DNA of 64,000 nt, taken from the NCBI RefSeq assembly GCF_017654505.1, contig NC_054548.1, positions 21,960,447 through 22,024,446 of the forward strand, in the 5' to 3' direction. Of this stretch, positions 1 through 10,979 are shown one piece after another. How positions within the stretch are numbered: position 1 is the stretch's first letter; every line of letters starts with the position of its first letter. The DNA is from Polyodon spathula. Its lineage: Eukaryota; Chordata; Actinopteri; Acipenseriformes; Polyodontidae. Position numbers and translations under genes: made by a program. The notes below the pieces were generated by a model that was not told the origin of the DNA, did no database searches, and saw only the letters and a program-made list of their open reading frames with translations.

Positions 1-344
1 ATATGGTAATTTCTAAAATGTCAGCATGCTTCAATAAATCAATCTGTGTTTGCAGTCCCCATTAATTGGCTCTCTGTTTTGGACGCACAGTTTAATTAAT
101 TGATAGAATATTCAATTACAGCAATAACCATTTGTCAAAGCCCAAGGGTATTATCCAAATTATGACAAGCGAGATCGACTCACTGCGAGATGATACACTG
201 CCTAAAATTAATCTTTGCATTCATTGAAGAACAGTTTATTTATTTATTTATTTATTTTTATTTATTTAAATAAAGGGCATTGTAACTGTTTTTATTTACC
301 CCATTGAACTACTGGTTTCTCCTCTGTACTATCCTGTTTTTAAA
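1..344. other. AT-rich non-coding sequence, no gene seen
   Basis: No exon-like open frame or recognisable repeat boundary is visible. There is a short T-rich tetranucleotide stretch (TTTA units) near 236-270. If gtf2e1 transcription starts upstream of the window, this and the rest of 1-16004 could be intron, but the sequence alone does not show that. Confidence 0.5.
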
Positions 345-753
345 TACAGTCAACCCTCTTTATACTGCCTGTTAAGGGCCATGGGCAAAATCTGGCAATA
401 AGCGAGGGTGGCGTTATAGTGAGGGTCAAAAAAAAAAAATGCATACAATTACAGTATCTCCAGGCCATTTTAATAAAACATTACTCTTTTTAAAAACTAC
501 AGTACTAATTCTTAACACAACAGTAGGTCTACTAGTGACATTGTATCATCTTTTCCCATCTGTATGTAACATACATGGTTACTTTTGAGGAACAGTTTAT
601 ACTTAAAATAATAACAAAATAAACATTTAGCATCAAATCATCCAAACAACAATTCCATAAAAACAAAGCGTACAATTTAATTATTTTTTTATATCATCCA
701 AACAACAATTCCATAAAAATAAAGCTATATATATATTATTATATATTTTTTAT

Positions 754-825
<72 letters not shown>

Positions 826-1313
826 GTATTATGCTGTTTACAAAACTGATGCCTTAGTTTGTCAGCCTTCATTTGTGTAAAACTTGCACGTAAACAAACC
901 TCTACATATGAAAACATTTGCGATGTCTTGCTTTCTTATTTTCAGATGCATACATGTATATATTTTTTCTTTTGCTTTGTGTTAAATGTAGGGTCGACTC
1001 ACCATGTTATCCTTTTTTTGTTTTGGGAGTGCTGAGTGTTGGGTATGTTCAGTTTAACAGTGAATTAGGAAAGCGAGTCACAGGTTAACTGCATAACTTT
1101 GTTTTAATTGGATATGATTATTTCGCTGGTGCTACAATGAGGTAAATTGCAATGCTCATATTTACATTTGCTTGGCTTGGGAAGTTGGCGGATGGCAGAT
1201 AGCGGGGTTGCGATGTAACGGGTAAAAATAGCTCTGTTTTTATATTTGACATTTGTTCATAGAGAATTGCTGAGGGTATGCAAGGGTGGCGGTATAACGC
1301 GGGAAAACCTGTA
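345..1313. mobile_element. Tigger/pogo-like non-autonomous DNA transposon (MITE)
   Basis: The left end reads TACAGTCAACCCTCTTTATA. The reverse complement of the right end reads TACAGGTTTTCCCGCGTTAT. Both then continue into a similar AC[T/C]GCC block, so the ends form imperfect terminal inverted repeats flanked by TA, as expected for Tc1/mariner-type insertion. The CAGTCAACCCT-like terminus resembles Tigger (pogo-like) termini from memory. The interior, about 970 bp in all, has no transposase-like frame. It contains a near-direct duplication (about 637-672 and 693-724, sharing ATCATCCAAACAACAATTCC) and a long TA microsatellite (about 755-822). Family assignment is from recall. Confidence 0.55.
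755..822. repeat. (TA)n microsatellite
   Basis: Uninterrupted TA dinucleotide run inside the Tigger-like element. Confidence 0.95.
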
Positions 1314-2934
1314 AATCATTACAGTCAGTATGGAAACTATTTGAAATGTACAAATAAGCAGTTGCTAATACAAATGCAGTTGTTAATACAGATGCTTCTA
1401 TCTAGAGGTACATGGTGTACTCCAGCACCATATATGAAAACGCATCTTTCACATGTGCATACATAGTCTCAGCATGACAGAAAATAGGCTTTATTAAATT
1501 GACTATAAATGTTTTTCTCTAATTTGTTTTGTTGTGTGAGTGTGACCATTACCACTGTACTTTTGTGGGTGTGCAGTGAAATCACCTACTGCCCCAGGAT
1601 CTACTTAAGAAACAATGCATAGACTTCCTGGAATCTGTTGAACAAGAAGCCTTGCCATGGCTGTGAATAAAAAATTGGAGCAAACTTGTAATGAAAAAGC
1701 AGATTGCTTTGGCTGCAATCATGTAACAATGTAAGCATGACATGTATACAGTACACAAATTAAAACAGACAGATATGTCAGTATATGCCAAGATTCTGAT
1801 TGAAAGAATCCCAACCAAGTTTCATCACAACTAGACACTATCTAAAACTCAAACATACCTATTCCATATCCTATTATATGCAACCCCAGTGGGTGATGAC
1901 TTCTGCCTGTATATTGTTTAAAATAAATAATTAAGGTTGTTATCATTCACCCTCCATGGTTTCCCTAATAACCAATGTACTTCTGAAACTTAGGTTGGAA
2001 TCCATCCTCTAGCTTTGACCTCTAAAGAGGTCTTGTAAACAAAGTTGTTCTTCTCGGGTCGATGAGGCAGCATGCTAGGCAGCTGCACAGAGTGTGCCAG
2101 ACAATTAGGGATGAAAGACTTTCTGTTTGTTGCTGTCCTGCTTCGATGCAAGTATATATTTTGTTTTTGTTTTTATAGATGACTAATAGAATTACGTTTT
2201 TTTGCTACCTGTCGTTACTCATTAAAGCAAAAGGGAAAATGAAAGCATACTTTATGCTAATTTAAACTGAAGAAGAATATCCCACTGTGGCCTGGTTTAG
2301 AAGATGGTTTTTGACCCCATGGTACGGAAGGCAGGCTTAGATAATTAGTATCCTGCTGCTTCAACACTTGGTTGGATAAATAAACTCAGCGAGAACTGAT
2401 ATATTATTCCCATACAGCTGATGTGACAGACAGGGTACGCACACTGAGAAAAAGAGCTGCTTAGAATCTAAAATTCATCTTTATGATTTATTTGTTTTAA
2501 GGAATATAAGAGGTGAGGGTATCCATGAATTATTGAAGGCTGTTATGATGGCTACCTTTTTTATTTTTTTTTTTTTTTTTTTTTGCAGGGTGTGTTTTAT
2601 TGAGCCATAGTCTGTAACTCTGGTTCTGTTAACTCAATGGATAGCTACTACACTTTTTAAACAGACCTTGAATAGCCATTATAGACCTTAAATTAAATCA
2701 TGGACTATTACATTAAAATGGCATGTTCATTACACTTTGTGATTTCAGGCTAATGGCAAGCGCATGATTTGTGAGTTGACGGGTCTAATCTAATACACAA
2801 ATGTTAGAGAATCACAAAGCATTGGACTTGCCAGTACTGCTACTCTACTGTTCCAAAACTAAACTACTTTTAAAAGGGGGCTTCTTTCAATTCACTTTTC
2901 TGTTGAGCCTTTCACCACAAGGATCGCAAAGAAC

Positions 2935-2984
<50 letters not shown>

Positions 2985-3158
2985 TAAGCTAAAAACAGAA
3001 ATTAAAAACGATTCAAAATGTGGTTTTAATTGTAATAACAAGCTAGTTTGTAAAAATAGAACAATTACGAGTCTAAAACAAAAATGCAATACAATATGAA
3101 TTTTTAAAACAAAGAACAAAAAGAAAATGTAGTGTTAATTGTGAAATAGGACAACTAA
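1314..3158. other. Non-coding sequence, no gene recognised
   Basis: Short open frames occur (for example 1278-1466 plus and 1582-1818 minus), but none resembles a known protein and none has convincing splice sites. The interval contains a T-tract at about 2557-2584 and a CA microsatellite at about 2937-2982. Confidence 0.5.
2937..2982. repeat. (CA)n microsatellite
   Basis: About 23 CA units in a row. They generate spurious threonine-histidine and cysteine-valine open frames on the two strands. Confidence 0.95.
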
Positions 3159-3853
3159 AGGGCCGGACCAAATCAAACCCCGATTGCTCTTGCTAGTTAC
3201 GATATCGCATTTTCTTTATCACGAAACCAAAACTAGCCATTTCCAAACCGCGAAATGGGCGAAGAGAAGTTTTGCAGGAGTAGGAGGGACCGTCGAACGT
3301 AACATGAAAACAGCTGTTGACCAATCCCCAGCAGACGAAGACACCCAGGGCAGAAAATAAACAAGTAAAAGTCTGTGTTGTACTACTGTTTAGTTTGAAT
3401 ATCAGTACATTAATGCTATTACATACAATTACCGTCACTGTTATGAAAGCGTGCCACATTGTTTTCATGATTTTTGTAAAAATACATACAATGCCCTGGC
3501 TTGTGTCAGCACCATGCAATGCCAGCATCGTCATACCCGACTGACATGGTGCTACCCAGACCCATGTTGTTGCCAATGCTGTATAGTAACTGCACAAGAA
3601 CGAAGATTAAAAAAAATAAAATAAAATAAAAATAAAAAAAAATAAAAAAAAACTTGGGGTGAAAAACCAGCCACTATCACCAGGATCAGTAATGGTACAT
3701 TCTATACAATAAGAAGTCGAATGAAGTGCTATCCAGTGCCGTGAAAAATAAATAAATAAATAAATAAAAAAAACTTAGCAGAGCGATTCTAAATAATTTT
3801 TAAAATTTTACCCGTCTCAGCACATCAAATAAATCATAATAATATTATTATTA

Positions 3854-3891
<38 letters not shown>

Positions 3892-4124
3892 TTTATTATT
3901 TATCCAAAGCATTAAAAACTTTATCTTGATGCTTCTGAGATGAACTTTATTATATGTATTACGTAATTTGCTTATTTACACCGATTTATACGTTTCGAGT
4001 GGACCGCTTGGCATGTTGACACGGTATAATTGAAGTTCAATGTAATGGAGCACTGTGCCTTTTAAGAAATGAATACTTTCAACAGAGGTAGGTGATGTCA
4101 CACATGATGTGTGAATATGTCCAT

Positions 4125-4150
4125 GGGGGGGGGGGGGGGGGGGGGGGGGG
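4125..4150. repeat. poly-G tract (26 G)
   Basis: Unbroken run of about 26 guanines inside DNA transposon copy 1. The inverted copy at 7.5-8.4 kb lacks it. Confidence 0.9.
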
Positions 4151-4284
4151 TCCGTAGTTTGTAGCTTACTACAAAGATAAGAAATAAAAGAAAATATATC
4201 TAAAATGAAAGAGACACTTCAAGCAAACCTTTCCATGAGTAGAAAAATGTCTTATTATTTGTACTTATTAAAGAAATCATACTG

Positions 4285-4460
4285 TAGCGTGCCGGCTCTT
4301 TTGTACAGCGGATTTGGTGCTATGCTTTTGTGCGAAAGGTCCCCGGTTTGCGCCCGCTCTCTGCCGGTGTGAGGATTGCCTCATCCTATGCGATGTGCCT
4401 GCCTGCTGCAGGAGCCGCGATCGCTACAATACATATTGCTTTTTTAAACATTTAATTCAG
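4285..4460 (+). mobile_element. Putative tRNA-derived SINE nested in DNA transposon copy 1
   Basis: This GC-richer block of about 176 bp interrupts transposon copy 1. The related copy at 7553-8396 reads straight through the same place (near 7862-7915, in reverse), which is an empty site. The block is bracketed by ACTG at 4281-4284 and ACTGG at 4461-4465, a possible short target duplication. Its head has an RNA polymerase III box-B-like element (CCCCGGTTTGCGCCC, compare GGTTCGANTCC) and an upstream box-A-like stretch. No complete cloverleaf can be drawn, so it is not a functional tRNA gene. It could instead be some other short insert. Confidence 0.4.
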
Positions 4461-4670
4461 ACTGGCAAAAAAAAAAAAAAAAAAAAAAAAATAGGATAAA
4501 AAGAAGTCTGTGTGTGTTTCGTTTAAGGGTGCAACAAACACAACATATATTATGATAATAATAGGAATAATACATATACGAATATGTGATACTGTAAATT
4601 ATTAATTTAAAATGATTCAGTGTGCAAGTGTTCGATATCTGAAATCAGTGGGGCGTCTTGAGGCATGTAC

Positions 4671-4672
<2 letters not shown>

Positions 4673-4706
<34 letters not shown>
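4673..4706. repeat. poly-T tract
   Basis: About 34 consecutive T. In the inverted copy the corresponding place is an A-run next to a C-run (about 7661-7687). Confidence 0.9.
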
Positions 4707-4713
<7 letters not shown>

Positions 4714-5039
4714 TCAGGATGTTTAATGTTATTTTTTATTGTTTTGTTTTACTTACGCGATAGTTTTCGACAAGTTCGAAGTTTACTATAAAATCCGATC
4801 CTGCGAAAGTCTTGCGATGTGATTTATAGCTGGAAGTGAGTAGATTTGGTCGGGCGATAGCAAACCACTCCCCAGACCACTTGTAGTCAACCAGGGATAG
4901 CTGCATTTTGAACGGCGAAAATGGCTTTTTTTTTTTGTTTCTTGATTTCGCTTGCAATTATTCATGTGTTTTGTTACCGCAAATGCTTTTCGCCAAGTGT
5001 TAACTTTGATTTGGTCCGGCCCTAAGATAGAAAAGCTAT

Positions 5040-5340
5040 TTTGTAAAAAATACATTTTCAATCTGGATTTAAAAACAGTAAGAGCCCCAGTTTATGACTA
5101 GGGCAGAGCATTCCATAATTTAGGAGCTTTACAAGAAAAGGCACTTCCTCCCGTGTTGTTTTTTATGACACTAAGAATAACCAGCAGCCTTGCATCCTGA
5201 GAGTGTGGTTAGGAGTATATGGCGTCAATAATTCCTGTAAGTAACGGTGCTAATCCATTCAAGATCTTAATAAATTAAAAGCAAAATCTTAAAATCAGTT
5301 CTAAACTGCACAGGGAGCCAGTGCAAGGAGGCATAATTTA
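5040..5340. mobile_element. Unclassified interspersed repeat fragment
   Basis: This block (landmarks GCATTCCATAATTTAGGAGC and GGGAGCCAGTGCAAGGAGGC) resembles, from memory, a widespread fish repeat with phrases such as 'gggagccagtgcagagagg'. It starts just after the right end of DNA transposon copy 1. No open frame survives. I cannot assign a class. Confidence 0.3.
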
Positions 5341-5862
5341 CAGAAAAATAAAGTTTTAAATTTCTCTTTTGTTGCTTGCCGCGAATACCACTACTTAATC
5401 GTTTTACTCGCTGTATTTAATCAAACATTGGCAAGATTATTCCCCATGTCTTAGAGTTTAGTAATCTGTTCTGATGGACTACTGCTTTCAGACACTATAC
5501 ATGTTCAATTTATAGTGTTTTTATTTTTCAGGGAGCTGAAATTAATTGTCTGAAACAGCTCCTTCAATTATTTGCAGTAAAAGTTAATGGAGAGCGGTTT
5601 ATTTAATGTAAGTGATATTATCTAAATTAAAATAATGCATGTTTTTCTTGAGTTGTCATTCTCTGTTGTATAACTATAGAAGGTGACTACCACAGAGAAT
5701 ACATGCACTGCCATTTGACATAATCTGCTTAAGTTATGTAATAACTTCTTAATACAAATAAGATGGAAGAGTAATCCTTTGTGGCCACATCCTGCTCCAA
5801 AAATAACATGAGACACATTGATTTAATGTAGTTATTTAACCAGAAGAACCTTGATGAGACTC
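5341..5862. other. Non-coding sequence, no gene recognised
   Basis: AT-rich unique-looking sequence. The minus-strand open frames of 60-110 codons around 5622-6061 run into the adjacent LTR and do not resemble known proteins. Confidence 0.4.
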
Positions 5863-6451
5863 TGTCACAAAGATGGCTGCAGTGGGTGACAGACCAGAAA
5901 CAGGAAATAAACGACAGAGAGAGGTGGAGCTGAGCGAATGGTTTTGCACAGCATTTAATAAATGAACAGACAGCCAGAAAATAAACGGTTGTAACAAACA
6001 CAAAAACACAGGACACGGCACATTGGCCAAAACAAAAGAGCCAAACAAAACGGACTAACACTACATGGTGAGCAGATATTTTAACTTTACGTTATTATTT
6101 TATTATTTATTACCTCCGTCTCCAATCCCGTTCTCCGCTCACCGAACACCCAACCCTGAGTGGGTGAAAACATGCAGCTTTTATGCAGCTGTACCGTGAC
6201 TCGATTGCTAATCAATCATTCAGTTGGAGTCGCGGTACAACTGCACGTGAATTAATAAAGTGCAATTCCCCGTGCTCACATATTATTATGTTTTAGTTGC
6301 ACGTGAAGTGCTGTGCAATCTTCATGTCTAAATACAAATATACATATTAAACACTCGTGTTACACAGACCCGTTTATATCGTGTACCAATGACTATACAC
6401 CAACATTAACACACAACACAAAATACACACAGGGGTGGGCACTTTGCCACA
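5863..6451 (-). mobile_element. Solo LTR (family B), minus orientation
   Basis: The element starts TGTCACAAAG and ends TTTGCCACA. It has TG...CA termini and is flanked by an exact 5-bp direct repeat GACTC (5858-5862 and 6452-6456), the signature of LTR retrotransposon integration. Read on the minus strand it has a TATA-like box (GCATAAAAG, near 6173-6181) and, downstream, AATAAA-like signals. Directly upstream of the TATA box is an imperfect inverted repeat (GTTGTACCGCGACTCCAACT paired with a GAGTCACGGTACAGCT arm). No internal retrotransposon sequence remains on either side, so recombination between two LTRs is the likely origin. Confidence 0.75.
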
Positions 6452-6456
6452 GACTC

Positions 6457-7552
6457 GTATTGTTTTCTAAGTTAAAAGCTGTGCGCTGGAACAGCAAGAG
6501 TAATGATGCATTGTGACCGCTTCCAACTTATTGACTAGCCCTCTGTTTCTTAAAGGCATCGATATTTGGCTGTGAGTCTACAGTAAGGGCGGGGTTGGGC
6601 AAAATATTCAGGAAATGTATTTTCAATACAAAATACTCAGAAAACATATCAAAATTCATAATACAATACTTTGGAATTACTGTATTTTCAATACAAAATA
6701 CAATTTGAAATTACAAAATACATTTAATAAACAAAACTAATTTTTATTTTTTTATTATATATGTTCACCCCCCCCCAAGAAAAATCTATTTTAAATAATA
6801 AGGCCTGAACCTGAACATTTTGGAATGCATTTTGGATGGTTGTTATAAGTGTAACCCTTTAAAGTTGCTCTTTAGGAAATATGTGGGGTTTTTAGCATTT
6901 TGATAAAGGACTTCAGAGACAATTACTATTCCAAGCACCTTTATTCTTTTTGCTGTCAAGGTGCAGTTTTAAAATAAATAACAATTTTTAACACCAGAAA
7001 ATTTTAGAACTTTTTTTAATTTGGTGGGGTGTAGGAGACTAATTCTGTAGCAAGCAAAAACCTTTGAATATTCAAACAGTATTTATTTAATGTCTAACAA
7101 TAGTGTCGTTTTCAGTACACATTGATGCACTAGACTGATGTGTGGCACTGTATAGTTCTCTATCAGTTCTCCTCCAGCAAAACAAGTTTATGGAAGAGGT
7201 CACCCAACCGCCAATTTCTTTGGGGGCTGAAAATCAATACTATATATGTCTATCTGTATCCATATATTTATCTATCTATCTGTCTATACTATATCTAATC
7301 TATCTATCTAACAATTGCCTGTCTCTCTCAAACTTTCGCCAACATTGTGATTTTGCTAGACTTTCTTGTTGATCTAAAGTTACTCACAAGATGAACTGGA
7401 GCATGCGTGTGCAATTTTTTTTTTATTAATTAATTTTTAAAAATGAAATTTATTTAATCAAATACAGGTTCACTATAATTAAATGTCATACAGCTGCAGG
7501 TTAATATTTAAACTATTACTGACAATGTATTTTGGAGTATTTTGGAATTACC
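6457..7552. other. Non-coding, AT-rich; no gene recognised
   Basis: Around 6600-6730 there is a run of repeated CAATACAAAATAC-like words (for example AAATACTCAG, ACAATACTTTGG, CAATACAAAATACAATTTG), probably part of an unidentified dispersed repeat. A related short phrase (ACAATGTATTTTGGAGTATT) recurs near 7523-7545 in the opposite sense. A degenerate TATC/TCTA microsatellite lies at about 7256-7312. Confidence 0.4.
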
Positions 7553-8396
7553 GGATTTTATAGTCAACTTTATAGTCAACTTTGAACTTGTCAAAAGCTA
7601 TCGCATATTAAGCAAAGAGTAAACAAAATGACACTAAACATCCTGATATTTGTGCACAACCCCCCCCCCCCCCCCAAAAAAAAAAAACAGTACATGCCTC
7701 AAGATGCTTCACTAACCTCGAACACTTGCACACAACATTGAATCATTTAAAACTAATTTACAGTATCAAATATTAGTATATGTATTATTCATGTTATTAT
7801 AATACTATATGCTGTGTTTGTTGCACCCTTAAACGAAACACGCACAAGACTTCTTTAGCCTACTTTTTTTTTCACCACAGTTAAAGTTAAATTTTTAATA
7901 AAGCAGTACATATTACTTATTGTAATACATACAAATAATAAACATTTTTCTTCCCACTGAGAGGTTTGCTTGAAGTCTCTTTCAATGAGGGTAAAGCTTT
8001 TTAGATATATTTTCTTTATTCACGCCAGGTTGGTTTTTTTTATTTATTTATTTATTTTTTTAATCTCCGTTCTTGTGCAGTTATTATACAGCCTTCTGCA
8101 CTAATCAGTCAGATATAAGGATGGTGGCATTGCATAGTGATGACACAAGCCAGGGCACGGTATAGTTGTATAGTAGTTTTTGTCACAAATACCGGCTGGG
8201 GATTCTTCAACAGCTGTTTACATGTTGCTTTTTGGCGGTCCCTCCTACTTCTGCAAAACTTCTCTCCGCCCATTTCACGAATTGGAAATGGCTAGTTTTG
8301 GTTTCGTGATAAAGAAAATGCGATATGAAGACAAGCGATATTATTGCATAAACACTCTTTCGCAAGAGCGATCGGGGTTTGATTTGGTACAGCCGC
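7553..8396. mobile_element. DNA transposon family of 3159-5023, copy 2, inverted and truncated
   Basis: In reverse complement this block follows copy 1 through several landmarks. They are CGGATTTTATAGT (7553), CATCCTGATATTTGTGC, GTACATGCCTCAAGATGC, GGGTGCAACAAACACA (reverse), CTTCAAGCAAACCT (reverse), and the terminal GATCGGGGTTTGATTTGGT near 8370-8390. The outer terminus is degenerate (GGTACAGCCGCCC against GGTCCGGCCCT). The other end stops before the terminal repeat, so roughly the last 230 bp of the element are missing. It lacks the SINE-like insert and the poly-G tract of copy 1. The two copies form a widely spaced inverted pair. Confidence 0.7.
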
Positions 8397-8701
8397 CCAC
8401 AGTCTGCTGTGTGTTTAAGCCATTCATGCATCATCTTAGCGCCGTTTACAGTTCCTAAATAAAGTACTGAGTCCTGTTTACTAAAACATGTGTAAAAAAT
8501 GTATTTTGACCTGTTCTCATGTATACTCAATAAAGGAGCATCTTTTTTTAAAATTCTGTAATTTAATTTAGCACTCTTCATTTTAACAAAAATAATCAGG
8601 GATTGAAAGGCTTAATCCCAATTAAGGGGAAATTATGATTTGGCACTGAATAGTTTAAATGTTGTCATGTTTAGAAGTACAACTCTTGTCTCATTAAATT
8701 A

Positions 8702-9000
8702 GTCGCAGACAAAAGTATTGGTACCCTACACTTAATATATGAATTCAAGAAAACATGTTAAATACAAGCATTTAGCGAACATTAACCAATAATTAACTTT
8801 TGTCATGAACAAATATTTGAAATTGCTTAAGTGCTTTTGTTTGTGTTTTTTTATATAAAGATGTGTTGTTAAACTACCACAAATTGTGTATTTTGGTCTT
8901 TGTCATATTGATTAGAGGCTAATGTTCACTACATGCTTGCATTTAACATTTTTTCTTGAATTATATTAAGTGTAAAGTGCTTGTACTTTTGTCTGCAACT
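8702..9000. mobile_element. Tc1/mariner-type MITE (GCAGACAAAAGTATTGG termini)
   Basis: The left end reads GCAGACAAAAGTATTGGTAC and the right end reads ...TTGTACTTTTGTCTGC. The arms continue as imperfect inverted repeats for about 80 bp (AATATATGAATTCAAGAAAA against TTTTTTCTTGAATTATATTA). TA dinucleotides lie at the borders. There is no coding capacity, and the total length is about 300 bp. Confidence 0.65.
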
Positions 9001-9004
9001 CTAT

Positions 9005-9745
9005 GTAGATTTTAAGTAATCTTTTGAGCCTCAACGCTATTGCACTGGGATAAAAAACAAAGTGAAAAGTTAAATACTGCTATAGTTGATTTGAAAAACA
9101 ACAACAAAAAAAATCAGTACAGTAATGTGTAAACTAAATGTGTTGCAGTTCAGATAAAGTAGATGGTAAGATATCATCTAGAGCTTACACATTTTGCTTT
9201 TGAATACTTGCATATTTAAACCAGGTGTAATGTCATGCATATTTACATATTAATGGCTTTGTAATTAGAAAATGTATTGTGTTACTTTGAAAGTAATTTT
9301 GGAATTCAGGATTTAGGCAAACATACATTTCCTCAGAGTCCCTTGCTAAGAATTGACATCCATTGTGAGACAAGAGACACAGCAAGGCAGAAATGAATGC
9401 CAGAGTATTGCTTTTGGGAGCTGTATATGTTGCCATAAATGTTCCCATAATGTGAACACTAAGCTGTCTGCAGTGTACTCCTGGATATTACATCCTACAT
9501 TTCGGTGTACAGTAAAGGGCAAAATGTTATTAATACAGGTTAGTAAGTTACTCAGAAAAGAGGACTGCCAGTACGTGCTAAAGTCCGACACAGTATTGTA
9601 TATTTATATTGGGTAAGAATTAAAAGGCTATTAACAATTACGGGGTGTAAAGAATTCCTTTAGCACCTTTTCAGCAGTCGCTTTGCAAGGCCAAGGCCAT
9701 CAAGAATATCATCATCAGCTCTACCTACTCGATTTAAGCGATATA
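9005..9745. other. Non-coding sequence, no gene recognised
   Basis: Overlapping open frames on both strands around 9233-9616 have no recognisable domain, no splice context and no codon-like bias that I can see. Confidence 0.4.
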
Positions 9746-9748
9746 TTT

Positions 9749-9895
9749 AAGCGATAGAGCCCGTAGATGTGGGCTCTACCATGTGGTAGATGACCACGAC
9801 TGGAGTTATGCGCCCCAAGCCGAAGGCGAGGGCGCTAACAAAATTCAAGGTCATCTACCACACACTAGAGCCCACATCGAGAGGGCTCTATCGCT
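9749..9895. mobile_element. Foldback element with nested hairpins
   Basis: Two arms of about 46 nt (AGCGATAGAGCCC...GGTAGATGACC and its reverse complement ending GGGCTCTATCGCT) flank a GC-rich core with CCCAAGCCGAAGGCGAGGGC. Each arm is itself a small hairpin (GAGCCC - 8 nt - GGGCTC). The sequence ATTTAAGCGATA is also directly repeated just left of the element (about 9732-9755). No protein-coding potential is apparent. It is probably a small non-autonomous DNA transposon of unknown family. Confidence 0.5.
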
Positions 9896-10052
9896 ATTAG
9901 AAAATGATTTATTTATTTTCTCTTTTAAAAAAAAAAAAAAAAAACTAAACTTTAAAACCTATATTTACCTTGAACTTCTGATATTTCACCAGTTAACATT
10001 CGGCTGAGGAAAATAGTCCCTAGCATAATCAGAATAGAAAAACGACATACAC

Positions 10053-10102
<50 letters not shown>

Positions 10103-10113
10103 TAATAATAATA
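10053..10113. repeat. (AAT)n microsatellite
   Basis: About 20 AAT units with one AAAT interruption, abutting the target duplication of the next LTR. Confidence 0.9.
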
Positions 10114-10118
10114 ATGTT

Positions 10119-10514
10119 TGTGGCAGGCTGGCGAGTGGATAGAGGCCCAGAGACAGTCTGTAGTTCAGAAAAATAACTATTTTATTATAAATAAACACAA
10201 AAATGAAAGGGCACAAGGGCCAAAATAAAGGGATTTAAACAGAAATAAAGCAAGACAAAAATAACAATTTCCAGGCTGGACAGTGCCTTCACTGGATTCA
10301 AACAACCAAAAAACCAACCTGCTTCCTCAGCTCCCTCCTCCTAAATGAAAAGCAGAGGCCTCCTTTTATGTCAGGTGGCTGGGCGCTGATTGATCGTTAA
10401 TTAAACTAATCATCTAATCAACCCCAGCCACCTGAACACAATGAACCAAGGCAGGTAGGGGAATTTAACCCCATCCCTGCCAATTTCTAAAGAGCAGAGC
10501 TGTGCTCTGCCACA
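10119..10514 (-). mobile_element. Solo LTR (family A), minus orientation
   Basis: The element begins TGTGGCAGGCTGG and ends GCTCTGCCACA. An exact 5-bp duplication ATGTT flanks it (10114-10118 and 10515-10519). On the minus strand it carries a GCAGGGATGGGGTTAAATTC hairpin-like motif, then an inverted repeat (CAGGTGGCTGGG paired with CCCAGCCACCTG) ending about 3 bp before a TATA-like ACATAAAAGG (near 10365-10374), and later an AATAAA-like signal. This order matches U3-R-U5. No internal domain is attached, so it is a solo LTR. Confidence 0.8.
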
Positions 10515-10979
10515 ATGTTTTATTTAAAATTATTATTATTGCTAACATTTATTTATTGGGGTCTTACTCTTTCTTACTATAATTTATCTGGACATGTACA
10601 GTTGTTGAATAGTATTGAGTCTGACTTGAAACTTGTTGTTGGAGGCGGGGTGTCAGTCAAGCAGGCAGGGAGTGGATTGGCTGGTGCGGAAAGAATTGAA
10701 ACAGGGTTGGGAGTTTGGCTATTTTTGATGGAGGGTGTTGTTTGGATCCAGCCGATGACAGAATTGTGGACCAATCGTGTCTTCCCTGTTTATTTGCTGT
10801 CCAATTTAAGTCGTTTATGTTATCAGATTAGTTGTAGAGTAGAATGTTAAGGGAAAAAGCCGGTATTTGTTCACGATTGATTTAGTCAGTTAAAAGTCTG
10901 AAATGTGTATAACACGTTGTTAGAACACTGGCCTAAGTATAAAAGTGTCTTTGTTTGGTGTTCTCTGAGTTAACTAGCA

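Larger units (their letters stand above)
3159..5023. mobile_element. DNA transposon, non-autonomous, copy 1 (GGGCCGG termini)
   Basis: The left terminus AGGGCCGGACCAAATCAAA is repeated perfectly in inverted orientation at 5005-5023, giving 19-bp terminal inverted repeats around 1.87 kb. A second, inverted copy at 7553-8396 shows this is a dispersed family. No transposase motif is visible. The short minus-strand open frame ending near 3193 shares a peptide (MASFGFVIKKMRY) with the other copy, but that follows from shared nucleotides. The GGGCCGG terminus is reminiscent of PIF/Harbinger elements. The target duplication is ambiguous (possibly TAA, if one terminus has a 1-bp indel), so the superfamily is unproven. 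Homopolymers and a SINE-like insert lie inside. Confidence 0.7.

Noticed and set aside
3193..3597. Open frame sharing MASFGFVIKKMRY with the frame at 8180-8458
   Set aside because: Both lie in copies of the same DNA transposon. The shared peptide follows from shared nucleotides, and the frames diverge on either side with no known domain.
4289..4390. Possible tRNA gene
   Set aside because: A box-B-like element is present, but no complete cloverleaf, acceptor stem or anticodon arm can be formed. It is better explained as a SINE head.
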